Of a stretch of DNA of 64,000 bases, positions 22,901-37,500 are shown in pieces (the first letter of the stretch is position 1; each line of letters begins with the position of its first letter). A program made the translations under genes and the position numbers. Below the pieces are notes generated by a model. It saw nothing but the letters and a program-made list of their open reading frames with translations. It had not been told where the DNA came from and ran no database searches. Where the stretch lies: contig NC_089827.1 of the NCBI RefSeq assembly GCF_035046505.1, positions 61,818,856-61,882,855 on the forward strand, given 5' to 3'. Source of the DNA: Tiliqua scincoides (Eukaryota; Chordata; Lepidosauria; Squamata; Scincidae).

Positions 22901-24974
22901 GTATACGTGTGGAAAGGTTATTACTACCACTACAAAACTAAGTCTTCTGCCTACATACTTGTTTTGTTCAGGAGGCTTGTATGAAATGCACAGAAGTCAA
23001 AATAGCTGGTTCTTGCCAGCCCAGCAAGAAAGTACTACCAAAGAGTGTCATAGCAAGGGCACCTGAGACCATTATGTTGGATGTCACCCCCCCCCCCCAG
23101 AACTGCCTAATCTGGAAGTAAATGTGGTGATGTGATGTTGCCACCACCAATTACTTTCAGGTTTAAGGCATGCTTAGAGTGGGTGCAAGCCATTCTGAGT
23201 GGCCAATGGCTTTGTTTGCTTTTTTGCCAGACCTTTTTACAGAAGCTTCTCCAAACCCCCCTCCCCCCTATCAGTCAGAGCAGTTGTGAACACCTACTCT
23301 GAGTGGCTGTGGGGGTGGATGCAGGAAAAGATACTATAGCTGAGAAGAGGCTTCCTCACTGCTGCAGTACCTTCTCTTGCACACACACCCCAGGGCCTCG
23401 GAATCCACTATCAGGAGCATGGGTTGACACCCCCAGAAGACGTGGTACCCAGGCAGTGTACACCCCTGCCCCCCTTAGCTACACCACTGTCACCAAAAGA
23501 TATACTGTGCCTATGTAAAAGTTCAAATGCAGTCATCCATAACTCAGACATCTGCAACTCAGTCAGTGTACTACAGCAGCAGTGTGTCATGAAATCTTAA
23601 GTTACTTACTGCTGCTACACATTGTATTGTAAAGTTGTTTGGTACTCATAGAAAATAAATGTTGTCACTTTTAATTCAAAGATTCCTTGAGTTCAGAGCC
23701 TAACTTGGATTTTAGAAGCGGACTGAGTAGAGTCAACCAGCATGATATAGATCAGGTAAGATCCTTCAAATAGTATCTCGTATCTCAGTTGTGTGATCAG
23801 TGTGTAAAAACTATACACTGCTGAATGTCGCACAAGGCTCGCCGCACCCCCGGGGGGCTGCAGGGGGCTTGGGCAAGTGCACCAAGCCACTGCAGCCCCC
23901 CTGAGTGGCCTCCCCCCACCCCCGCAAAGACTTACGGCGGGATTCAAACTCCCTTCGAGTTTGGAAACCGCAGGCATAGCTAGTAAACACAGTGTATCTT
24001 AGTCTCGGAACTGTACTGGCCATGATTCAAAGTGTTTTTGTCCTCTCTGTTTTACTGTGTTTTTATTGCTTGATAAGGTAGATCTAAGGTTATGTTGTAA
24101 GCTGCCTTAAACATAAGAAAAGTGAAGTATAAATATTTTAAGAAATCAAGCAGGGGAATTAAATATTTCAAGTTCATCTGATCAATTTCTTGTGACATCT
24201 CTAGTAGCCAGCTAGCCCATTTCATCTCTTCGGGAACAAATGTGAATCATTTTCCTGAGAACTATGACTTATGCTTACAAATAATAGTATGTCTTTTTTG
24301 TACCAAAAGAATATTGGTTGTTTTCCCTAATCTGTATAAGATAGCCTGTTTAAAAATTTTTTTTTTTGAACTTCTTATAACTATCCTGGATTCCATAGAT
24401 TTCTGTATTTTTACAGGGCTTCAAGCACATTAATTTATATCTGTAGAGGCACTGAGGTCAAATACAAACCCAAATACAGAACCCAAATACAGGCATTTGG
24501 GTTCTAAATTGTGAAATGCTTATCATACATGCCCTTCTTCCAGCCACATAACTTTTTTTATACTTTTAGAGGGGAATGATACCTAATATTTCTAAATATC
24601 TTTACCTAACCACAACATGGTTTACCTAACCACAACATGGCATTTCTTTAACCCATATTTGCCCAGCCCACAGGTGTATGCATTTGGTCCCTGTTGCATA
24701 TGTGCAAAGTTGGGCAGAAATGGCTTAAGAGGAAAATTTAAAGAACTGATGTGACGGGACCTCTGTGAAAACAGCACTCGTTAAATCAAACTCTTGTCTC
24801 TTCTCCCCACTATCCTTTTAGCTTCAGATCGAGGCTACCAATAGTTTTGGAGAATCTTTGCAGAAGAAGCTCCTTGACATCGAAGGCCTGTATTCGAAGG
24901 TTCGGTCACGCTACACTTTCATTCAAGCACTTGTCAGGCGTATTCGTGGTCTCCTGAGGATATCAAGGACCTGA
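294..24974 (+). CDS. NUP205: NUP205, nuclear pore inner-ring scaffold nucleoporin (3' part, 25 exons)
   Basis: Nup205 is a large alpha-solenoid protein of the inner ring of the nuclear pore complex and binds the Nup93 subcomplex. Coding exons seen: 294-414, 1612-1693, 2257-2421, 2891-3015, 3636-3750, 4466-4615, 5370-5438, 7011-7168, 7469-7549, 8503-8694, 10127-10397, 10768-10866, 11567-11715, 12599-12790, 14115-14236, 15625-15763, 15926-16052, 18344-18420, 19341-19469, 19639-19765, 21296-21462, 22282-22405, 22582-22710, 23682-23755, 24822-24974 (stop TGA 24972-24974). All introns are GT-AG and the joined frame stays open for 1,111 residues, about the C-terminal half of the ~2,010-residue vertebrate protein. 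Recognised stretches include YLYHGSTNPELAFESSKILC, NQMSWLMKTASIELRVTSLN, LESWRQLVEIILTACPQDLI, QSANDFFSYYDSHRQSVSKL and the C-terminal RRIRGLLRISRT. The first base of the first exon completes a split codon, so the gene continues upstream of the window. Introns are full of repeats, but no exon is broken. Confidence 0.97.
4674..5079. mobile_element. hAT-like short element(s) in NUP205 intron
   Basis: The left end CAGTAATCATCAACCTT (4674) is mirrored by AAGGTTGAAGACCACTG ending at 4757. A second similar end, AAAAGGTTGAAGACCATTGG, lies near 5078. The terminal style matches non-autonomous hAT-Charlie elements. No clean 8-bp duplication was seen, so the boundaries are uncertain. Confidence 0.5.
6070..6570 (-). 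mobile_element. L2/jockey-like LINE 3' part
   Basis: Read on the minus strand this has the C-terminal reverse-transcriptase signature LQLVQNA (around 6500-6530), followed by an AT-rich 3' tail near 6070-6180. It is degenerate and 5'-truncated, within a NUP205 intron. Confidence 0.6.
9068..10019. mobile_element. Solo LTR, family A copy 1
   Basis: A 952-bp block beginning TGTGATGAATA and ending TTTACGACA (TG...CA), flanked by an identical 5-bp duplication AATGT (9063-9067 and 10020-10024). It is closely related along its length to 45354-46334. No internal retroviral-type region adjoins it, so it is a solo LTR fossil. A 5-bp duplication fits Ty3/Gypsy-like or some endogenous retrovirus groups; the family cannot be decided here. 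It ends about 107 bp before the NUP205 exon at 10127. Confidence 0.85.
12076..12476. mobile_element. Unclassified ~400-bp repeat, copy 1
   Basis: It begins (as written) GTTGGCATCCTTCAGTCTC and is flanked by TTTAGTT on both sides (12069-12075, 12477-12483). It is near-identical to 28199-28605 and to the truncated inverted copy 18490-18681. The constant end is GTTGGCATCC. If this is a retroposon, its sense strand would end in GGATGCCAAC without poly(A). Confidence 0.75.
13735..13860. repeat. LINE-tail-like interspersed repeat
   Basis: The stretch ACCGCTTTTCAACAAAAGTT and the following GTGGTTTACAG motif recur in diverged form at about 40568-40640 and 1370-1440, so it is an interspersed repeat. 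It resembles a LINE 3' untranslated tail; the family is uncertain. Confidence 0.4.
13967..13996. repeat. (GT)15 microsatellite
   Basis: Fifteen uninterrupted GT units lie in a NUP205 intron, about 120 bp before the exon at 14115. Confidence 0.95.
14690..14910 (+). mobile_element. MIR-like CORE-SINE
   Basis: The order of motifs (cytosine-poor AGCATTTGTGCAGTGC start, CCATTTATGCAGCTGGGGAG, TGGCTTGCCTAAAG, a loss-of-match ending in GCCCTACGCTACTGG) follows the ancient MIR/CORE-SINE consensus. It is old and diverged. Confidence 0.55.
15335..15468 (+). mobile_element. tRNA-derived SINE (squamate type)
   Basis: A CATGCTTTGCA anticodon-arm-like segment is followed by the B-box GGTTCAATCCC (15381-15391) and the CAGTTAAAGAATATCTGGTA body typical of the lizard tRNA-Ala-headed SINE. 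It is the same family as 53124-53284, in the opposite orientation, and not a functional tRNA. Confidence 0.6.
16257..17184. mobile_element. hAT element, family H copy 1, with 8-bp TSD
   Basis: Ends CAGGAGTGCTCACACTTTTT and TTGGGCACCCCTG, flanked by an exact 8-bp duplication GATTAGAT (16249-16256 and 17185-17192), diagnostic of hAT transposons. It is 928 bp with no transposase open frame. The interior carries an imperfect direct duplication (GGCAGATCTC...CCAGTGCAAAAACA at about 16805-16855 and 16935-16985). A second family member lies at 44093-44463. Confidence 0.9.
18490..18681. mobile_element. Unclassified ~400-bp repeat, copy 2 (truncated, inverted)
   Basis: On the minus strand it reads GTTGGCATCCTTCAGTCTCG onwards and matches the first ~190 bp of the copies at 12076 and 28199, then stops at the GGTTGGTTCCAGG point. 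The constant GTTGGCATCC end is retained, which suggests truncation from the other side. It lies in a NUP205 intron. Confidence 0.75.
20240..20331. mobile_element. Palindromic CAATCCTA-type MITE (92 bp)
   Basis: The two halves are mutually inverted: CTGGGAGTAAATCCCACTT, then AATGGGACTTGCTTCTGAGT. It is flanked by TGA and TTA. It is the same family as 42571-42660 and 49968-50057 and is diverged. Confidence 0.65.
20390..20640 (-). mobile_element. L2/jockey-like LINE fragment
   Basis: The motif GCATTGTGGACCAATTGAAG and the following TCAATGCATGAACAATTATGG align by eye with the same region of the LINE at 50800-51770. It explains the long minus-strand open frame that crosses this area. Confidence 0.45.
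21102..21182. mobile_element. TTAA-flanked mini-element, copy 1
   Basis: 81 bp including both TTAA sites (21102-21105, 21179-21182), with inverted ends CCCATTTCTGCCCAGC and TGAGCAGAAATGG. A second copy of the same length is at 24648-24728. TTAA target choice is typical of piggyBac. Confidence 0.65.
21793..22085. mobile_element. Palindromic CAATCCTA-type MITE split by a second MITE
   Basis: The left half ACTGCAATCCTATCCACACT (ending about 21826) and the right half from about 22028 (AATCTCATTGACTATAATGG) form one element when the 201-bp insertion at 21827-22027 is set aside. Confidence 0.65.
21827..22027. mobile_element. 201-bp MITE with long TIRs and subterminal hairpin
   Basis: Its ends are exact inverted repeats (GGGCGCAATCCTAACCCC at the left, mirrored at the right). 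It is flanked by TAC and TAA, consistent with a 3-bp TAA duplication in which one copy has changed. Just inside the left end, CCCTTATGTCAGTGCT (21842-21857) and its exact complement (21862-21877) form a 16-bp hairpin with a 4-nt loop. The ends match those of 56780-57332. Confidence 0.8.
22406..22581 (+). other. NUP205: Probable U12-type (minor spliceosome) intron in NUP205
   Basis: This 176-nt intron starts with GTATCCTTT, a full match to the U12-type 5' splice-site consensus (RTATCCTTT). A branch-like TCCTTTAC lies at 22559-22566, close to the U12 branch consensus TCCTTRAC, with its A about 16 nt before the next exon, inside the short window U12 introns require. There is no strong polypyrimidine tract next to the AG. 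None of the other NUP205, ARL1 or UTP20 donors in the window looks like this. It splits a Tyr codon in the segment SLCCYIIETC, in phase 1. Confidence 0.8.
23849..23902. repeat. GC-rich hairpin in NUP205 intron
   Basis: GGGGGGCTGCAG (23852-23863) pairs with CTGCAGCCCCCC (23890-23901), and CTTGG (23868-23872) pairs with CCAAG (23882-23886), around a short loop. It lies about 100 bp after the exon ending at 23755. Confidence 0.75.
24601..24640. repeat. Exact 20-bp tandem duplication
   Basis: The 20-mer TTTACCTAACCACAACATGG occurs twice in a row directly before the TTAA-flanked element at 24648. Confidence 0.95.
24648..24728. mobile_element. TTAA-flanked mini-element, copy 2
   Basis: 81 bp, TTAA at both ends (24648-24651, 24725-24728), inverted termini CCCATATTTGCCCAGCCC and TTGGGCAGAAATGG. 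It is homologous over its length to 21102-21182. Confidence 0.65.
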
Positions 24975-25143
24975 AGGACTTCTTTGTGTGCCTTAATCAA
25001 GTTTTTGTAGAAGTGACATTTTCTTAATTATGATCGAAATGATTTTTGCTATGTTTCATTCCAATAATGAATCAATTTTGTTTAATCTTCCTATTTCCAT
25101 CTACTGTACAAAAAGAGCGTTTAAAATATGATGCTTTTTGCTG

Positions 25144-25549
25144 AATAAAAAATAAAACAATTACTGAAGAGAGATGGTGGTCATTGGAAAGAATGTTCAG
25201 GCTTTGCCTTAGCCGAAGAGAAATTGGATGTTGACTGACATTATTTTTTCCACATTTACTGTTGTAAATCCAGCTGTAAAATACATGCAATGGACTAAAG
25301 ATTTTGAATTTTAGACCTTGTACAGCTTGAAATAGATTGGGAAATAGAGAGCAGCTTTATGGATTATAACTATGGTTGGTATCAGCTTTGTTCTTGCCTT
25401 GCTTTCAAAAGGCAAGTAGTTGGGGTTTTGTATAATGTAAGGTTATGTGGTAAGCTGAAAGAACTGGAAAATGGTGTATCCCAAGAAATCCAACAGATCA
25501 GCAACTGCTTGGGAGGGTTAGCAGGGTTCTTCTTTATTTTAAATAAAGT
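25144..25549 (+). terminator. NUP205: NUP205 3' UTR with candidate polyadenylation signals
   Basis: After the NUP205 stop, overlapping AATAAA hexamers occur at 25144-25149 and 25151-25156, giving a 3' UTR of about 190 nt. A further AAATAAAG sits near 25541. The proximal pair is the likelier main site because transposon-derived sequence begins soon after the distal one. No cDNA evidence is available here. Confidence 0.55.
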
Positions 25550-25639
25550 TTTAAACTTATTGTAAACTTCCAATTTACCTAATTGATTTTTTGTTGTATG
25601 GGGATGTTAAAAATTTTTCCTGCTCGATGATGTCACTTT

Positions 25640-25722
25640 TGGCCATGACATGACTTCTGGTGGGTCCTGGACAGATTGTAATTCTAAAAAGTGGGTCCTG
25701 GTGCAGAAAGGTTGGAGGACCA
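25640..25722. mobile_element. hAT fragment (same family as 37731-38070)
   Basis: In reverse orientation it shares ACCCACTTTTTAGAAT and the following TGACAATCTG-like stretch with the left end of the element at 37731, and ends in GACCACTGA. The other end is missing. Confidence 0.6.
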
Positions 25723-25929
25723 CTGAACTAGAGGTTGGAGGCTTATCAGTTTGTCCACATCTGCATTAAGCTACCGTATGGCCCTACCAAAACTGCAAGC
25801 CACTGAGATTTTGCCCGCTCTAAAAGTAGAAACTTTATATATCTCTCTCCATTTCTGCTTCTTCATGCAAGAAGAAGCAGCACCTGGGCTAGGCATAGCC
25901 CTGTACCTTGAAGTACGAATTACCAATAA

Positions 25930-26121
25930 CAGTAGTTCCCACACACTTTCAACTAGTGGCTCCCTTGACCTACTGGGCCAACTGGCCATGACTCCCCATT
26001 AGGGCTACAATCCTATACAGTGTATAGGGCAGCTGGTTTTTTGTGAGGATTCTGCAGCTCCTGTGACTGGTTTCTATGGCTCCCTGGGGAATCCAAGTGG
26101 CTCACAATTTGGGAACCACTG
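25930..26121. mobile_element. Short hAT element with 8-bp TSD
   Basis: Ends CAGTAGTTCCCACACACTTT and AATTTGGGAACCACTG. Flanks are ACCAATAA (25922-25929) and ACCTATAA (26122-26129), 7 of 8 identical. It is 192 bp with no coding capacity. Confidence 0.8.
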
Positions 26122-26210
26122 ACCTATAAAAGAAATAAGAAAAATCCAGTGGAATGAATCTCTTTCCTGTAATGAGTTTCTGGGTTTTATATTGGAAAAG
26201 ACGTTCTAAG

Positions 26211-26670
26211 CCGGTGTTTCTCAAGGTTTGTTCTCTGCTGTACCACTTCACATGGTCCACCTATTCAAAGCACCATGAAAGTAACTGGTGATGACATCTG
26301 GCCAGATGCAATACAACAGACACTCAGGGTGAACAGGAAGGCTTTTTCAAACCAGAGCTAAGCCTCCTACCACTATTTGTGGCATCACATTCCTAGTCTT
26401 GCTGCTGGGTGGCAAGTGTCCAGGGGTCTCATGAGTACCACCAGACATCATCTCACAGGCCACTGGAGTTACCTGTACCACTGGTTGAAAAACACTGCAC
26501 TAGGGCAGTGTTTCTCAATGTTTGTCCTCTGCTGTACCACTTCACATGGCTGTCTATGTTGTATTCCTGGACTCGCTGCCTGGTGGCAAGGGTCCAGGGC
26601 TCTGCATCTACCACCAGATACCACCACAAGTACCACTGGTGGTGCCTGTGCCACTGGCTGAGAAACACTT
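26211..26670. mobile_element. Two neighbouring hAT-like copies
   Basis: Copy one spans about 26211-26497 and copy two about 26506-26670. Both start with GTGTTTCTCAA followed by TTTGTYCTCTGCTGTACCAC and end in GAGAAACACT or GAAAAACACTG. They sit in the same orientation, about 8 bp apart. Confidence 0.65.
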
Positions 26671-27447
26671 GTAAGCTCCTCTTAGGTTGCAGGAGCTGTC
26701 AGTCTCTTTAAATTGCATCCTCTGCTCACATCTGCACCCCAGATTCAACACCAAATGATGTGCAGAAGACTTGACCTCCACTGAGTGCATGTTTAGCCTT
26801 TAAGAAAAGCTCACTTTTCACATGAAACATCTATTTTTTTTATTGCTGCCCTCTTGATCCTCAGTGGAATCACAGAGACCATCACATCCCAGATGTATCC
26901 ACTGTTTTGTGTGGGCAGCACATAAAACATTTCCTCTGGAAAACTTCCTTTGGAGATAGGGGATACAATCCCGCCGTGCCTCACACGGCATGCACCTCTA
27001 GCCTTTTCCTAGTTCTTCAGCATGAGCGGACCGCAAGTCTTGAAGCAAGTCCCGGTCCTGTCCCGGTCGCCCAATGGGGGGCGGAGAAGAGGAACTGCTC
27101 CAGCCATCGCTTCGAAGCAGCAGATTCGCTGTTTTCCACTCAACTCCCATTCGCGCTCTTCTAAAATTTCATTTCATTTTTTCCCCGTTGCTTGTGCCGG
27201 CGGCTCCCCTCCTGAAGGCTTCGCTCGCTAAGAGCGGCGGCGGCGCCTGCTCCGTGACGAAAGTGCCGCCCGCAGAACGGGGCTCGCTCGCGCTGCTGCC
27301 TCGAGGAGGGACGGGGCGCGAGCGGCTGAGGGAGGACGCCGACGTGGAAGCTGCTGCGCGCGACTTCCGGGTTAACGGGCGGCCGCGGCCGAGAGGCAGG
27401 AGGGGCTCTCTGAAGGAGGGAGGCGGCGGCGCGCGCGAGCCTCAGCC

Positions 27448-32818
<5,371 letters not shown>

Positions 32819-33052
32819 AATGGACCTGAAGTTTTCTTCTAGCAGTCGTGTGAATTAAAAGTATGCTGTACATAGGACTGACAGAAAATTACCTTTGAAA
32901 GAAATGGAGTTTCTTTGCATTGTAAATCACACTGAACCAACTGAATGTTTGTTCGTATATTACATTTAAAATACTCTATTTCTTTTATCTTGTGTAAGTT
33001 ATGCATGTAACATCAATTTTTATGGCAGACTTAACTGAAGATTGATTGTAAG

Positions 33053-33115
33053 AATAAATAATTGAATAAATCTTTGTTACTTCTAAGTGTTTTGAAACTA
33101 TTTAACACTAATAAA
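33053..33115 (+). terminator. ARL1: ARL1 polyadenylation signals
   Basis: Three AATAAA hexamers follow the ARL1 stop at 33053-33058, 33065-33070 and 33110-33115, giving a 3' UTR of about 250-300 nt. The tight cluster supports transcript ends before about 33.15 kb. Confidence 0.75.
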
Positions 33116-33139
33116 TATATTTAACTACCATTTGCATGG

Positions 33140-34480
33140 ATTTTTGTGCTTCCTTGTAACATGCTTATGCTATGGGCTGCATAGGTTGGACAGAAGGGTC
33201 GTCTCACAAAGGCAACTGACCTGCCCCCTATGAAGAGCCTGAAACCAATAAGAAAGGGAGAGGCAGGAGAAAGCTTATGAGCATGAACAGCTGCAAGGCA
33301 GCCTGCTTATTCAGTGGAGACAGTACATACTAGAGGACATTTCATCCAAGAGAAGAAATCCTGTTTACTGACCTGAATGAAAGGAGTCATCCTCAGAGGG
33401 GAGAGTTCTATAAGGGTGGTGTTTCCATTTCTGCTCAAGAACATTAAGGGGGTGGGGGGTGGCAGAGCTTCCTGAGGAGCAAACATGGCTAATTGCAGCT
33501 TGTTCACTGTAATGTTTAAATAGCTTCTGTGTCATGGGGGAAAAAACATCCCAGGAAAGCCAGCATGTCAGGAATAAAGCTACCCTAGAGCCCTTCCTCC
33601 TGTGATACTAGTCTTCAATGGAGTTTTTAGTCTTTGTGTGGAAAAGCACAGTGCAGACACAGACTTACCATCTTGTGTACTGTTCTTTGTTGCCTGGGAT
33701 AAAATTTTAAAAGGGAGGGAATCAGAATTACATGTACCTCTAATACGCTTCAAGATCAGATATTCTTCTTGCTTCCTTTGATTTTCCCCCAGCTTTATTT
33801 TTACTTTCCTTTGAAGTCAACTGGAGTTTTGACAGGGAGCATATTTGCACTCTGCTTCCTGGTTCAATAATAATAATAATAAAGCAGGACTGACTCTTGT
33901 TCCCGTTCTCAGTAAGAATTTGTTGCGAGACACTGCTCAATTTAAAACCTATAAACTGTTTCCATGGTGCCTGAACCGGCAAGTAAGCCACAATCTGACT
34001 GTTTAAACCAAGCTGAAGAGTTAACACATATTGAACAACAGAATTCAAATGCTTTAAAAGCACATTTAATTAGAAAAAGGTATCAGTATAGTATGTTAAT
34101 CACTGATATAATAAACTCTTACGTGGTCAATTAAAAAAATCAGACTTGGGTAGAAGCATCTTCCTGCTGAACTGTTTACATACTTTACAATATGGGAAAA
34201 TATTCTATTGAACAGGTTCTGTATAGATAAAAATCCAATAAATAAGGGTGTGTTTTTTGAGGTGAGGTCTGTCTCCCCTGCAACAGAGCCTCAATAAGGC
34301 CACAGTGCAACTGCAGATGTCTTCATATAGACAGTACTGTGACAGTAATTCAGCTGAAATACTTTCTAAATACAGTCTGGCTGGTAAAAGGCCCTGGCAA
34401 AAGTGTGGTTCCTGTATTGTCAAAGTAGGTGGGTAGTTTTTTGTTTCATGATCTGAATGGCAGCTGCAAATGAAAGATAC
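33140..34480. other. ARL1-UTP20 convergent spacer
   Basis: No coding exon or clear repeat is recognised here. The stretch includes a short AAT-type simple repeat near 33868. A minus-strand AATAAA (plus TTTATT) at 33794-33799 could serve as a distal UTP20 polyadenylation site, so part of this region may be UTP20 3' UTR. Confidence 0.6.
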
Positions 34481-34485
34481 ACACA

Positions 34486-34491
34486 TTTATT
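34486..34491 (-). terminator. UTP20: Candidate proximal UTP20 polyadenylation signal
   Basis: AATAAA on the minus strand lies only 27 nt beyond the UTP20 stop codon. If used, the 3' UTR would be under 60 nt. A second hexamer at 33794-33799 is an alternative. Confidence 0.45.
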
Positions 34492-34518
34492 TATAACTGA
34501 GTTATGCGTGATGCTGTT

Positions 34519-37500
34519 TCACTCCACCATGGCCAGGTCTTTTAAGGCATGGCTTCTTGGTTTTTTGGCTCTATAACCAGGACGCAGGAACTCTATTTTT
34601 CTTTTCTTTGCCTCAATTTTATTCTTGTGTCTCTTCAACTTCTTCTTGGCAGCAATGTCAGGATTAGCAACTGCCTAAACCAGAAAACAAAACCACAGTG
34701 TTTGAGTCCACACTTTCCTTATACATTCTGGTTTTAAGTAAAAGTTCTCATGTGAGAAGCTTCACATTTTGAATAATATGTTTAGGGGCAGGATTGGAGT
34801 TGAATACCAACCTGCAGGGCTCTCTGTTTCTTCCGGAGGACTCTCTTTTGGCTCGCCTGCTTTTGCACTGAAGCAAATGCAATAGAGAAAATCTCCAGCC
34901 CAACTAGTTTCTTTAGTAATTCTATGATTTCCTGGGAAAGGTTCTTCAGAGTTGGATCTAACAAAGATGACATGACTTCAGTTACTCCAAACTTGTTGAT
35001 TGATAGCTGACTGTGTTAACAGCAATATGGCAATTCTATCTAATGTGACATGTGTGATGGCCTATTCAGATACACAGATCATTAAACAGGGAGAATGATT
35101 AAGTCAGTCCTCCTGAAGACCTACAAGGTGTTGCTCTTCTTGTTTGTAAGGAAACAAATTAAGTAATAAAATTAAGTGGGAATCAGAACCAAGATACAGC
35201 TGCTTTTTTTTGAGGAAGAATAATGACACTAATGAGGGTCATTATATAGGTTTTGCTATCACCGTTTTTACTTTAGCTATATGGTAGGGGATGGGCAGAT
35301 TGACTAGCTGGTGCAGGAACCTTCCTGTATCTATCAGATGAAATCTCTGCATCTGAAGCACCATCATCCAGGAAGGCCCCTGCATTTATTGCATATGGAA
35401 GTCCAACCATTCTTTTCTTATTAGCTGCCATTAATTTCTGTTACATAAATGTTGTGAAAAACAACTGGCATTTTAAATAGCAGGAAATACCTTTGTATGA
35501 AATGGAAAACAAGCTCTATCTCACCTTGTTCTGCATAGGTGCTGCTGAGTTCTCTATACAGAGGGGCTATGATTGTTGGAAGGTATGGTTTTACCCTGTC
35601 TTTTCCTAGATCCACCGCAATAGCACCAAGGAACTTGAAGATGCAAGTTCTCTGAAAAGACAACAAATGTTCGGTCAAAAATATGATTCTGAAAGATATC
35701 AAACACTTTAAGGCCCATTGCACATTACACAAATACAAGCAACAATCTCCCAATGCCCTGCAATTCTGAAATGACCGTTAAAGTGAAAGGCAGGGTGTAC
35801 AGAAACAGAATTGCTGTCTACATGAAAAGCATGCAAACCTTTAAAGGTTCTTTGGGGGAATATGCGGCTTCTCGAGTCGCCATTATGAAGAGTCTCTTCA
35901 TCACCCACAACAAAGTGACTGGCCTGTCTTTATCCTCCATCTCTTCATCTTCTTTCTCTTCCACTGCTGAAGACTCATTCTCATTCTCCCCTCCAGAGGC
36001 ATCCTGAACCTCAGTTTCACAGCCCATGTCCTCACTTATCTTTTTGCCTTCTTCAGGAGCCAGAAGGTACAGTACCTTGGCTACAAACAGTAAATTCTTT
36101 ATAACCTTAAAATATTAAGAAAAGCAAAAGTCACTCAGAAACCTATTATTTGATTACTATATTTTTACCACTATGCAAACACCAGAATGCCTTCAGCTAT
36201 TTGTCTCGGTTTTGAAAGACAAAATAATCTGCTAAAAACCTCCTTAGTTTCTCACCTGTTCTCCAAGTGCTGGATCCAGAAATTTGGACTTCAGCTGGTG
36301 GCAGAAAGCTAAAGCAAGTGTTTTCATCTGTGAAGACAAATACTTGTGATCCTTCTCCAACATATATGCCAAGAGTGAAGTATGAGAGAAAAGTATAGGT
36401 CAACTCGAGACTATCATTGACATTTTTGGTTGGGGGGTATTGTGATGCATAGTGCTGTTGTGTGGATAATTTGCTCTCCAGAAAGGGAGGAGATATTGCA
36501 GCTAACAGTGCACTTCTAAACTGCCGACTGAGCCAGCACAGTCATCCCTGCACCTACTCTGAGTACGCAAATGTGCCATAAAGTACATAAAGCATACTCG
36601 TGAGCCAGAAGCCTGCCAGAAGCATTGCTGGCCGGAAGAGGTAAGGTTGTGTCAGGCAGTGCAAGGGCTGGGAGAGGGCGTTTCTGGGCGGGGGAAGGCA
36701 GGACAGGTGCAGAATGGCCCAGGAGGGGGGCAGGATCGGCAGAGCAGGCCTCCACCATATCCTAAATCCAGCCCGCTTGGCGTTAACCAGGCTTTCAGGA
36801 TTTGTGCCAGCTAAATAGCCGGCGCAGATCCAAGAAGCCCCATGAGATGGCTGGGGCTTTACCCATGCTAAGGGGAAATATATCCCCCTATCCTAAAGAG
36901 ACCTGAATACAGCACAGGTTAGGAATGGGCTGCCCAACACAAAGAGGACATCACTTCCACCATGTGAACTGATCTAAGACTCATGTTAATGTTCATTTCT
37001 GCCACCTATTACAGACTGACATTTACAGCAATACAAGAAAAGCAGCTTAGGAGAACAGGGCTAACCTTTTTGTCCAATTCTTTAGTTAAGAAGGTGGTTG
37101 CAGATGGCTCAACAGAAGGTCCTTGATTGTCCAGCTCTCTTTTACTCCATTTATTAACAAGTTCTTCTGGATTGTGAGAAGCAAACAACAAGCCAAAAAT
37201 CTGAGCTGAAGTCAACCACACCCAACTATGAGGATACCATAAATGGGATTGGACGTGTCCTTCAGAAATTGAAAGAGGGCTGATTTAATCCATATCCATT
37301 CATAAACAGGAGAATATAAAAACAAAAAGCCATTTCACAGAATACATCCTTTATCCATGTGAGCAGTTCTTAATGCATAACAAAATATTAGTTGTAATAT
37401 GGCCGGGATTCTTAATGCTTACCCAAAATGTTGCTCAAAATCTCACTGTGTTTATTTAATTCTAGAATGTTGCATTCCTTAATTAGTTTGATAATCAAGG

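Larger units (their letters stand above)
25560..27030. other. NUP205-ARL1 spacer, filled with hAT-derived repeats
   Basis: No gene is seen here. The spacer holds a truncated hAT end (25640-25722), a complete short hAT copy with target-site duplication (25930-26121), and two neighbouring hAT-like copies (26211-26670). STMP1, which follows NUP205 in human, was looked for by eye and not found in this spacer. Short open frames at 26377-26711 are repeat-derived. Confidence 0.7.
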
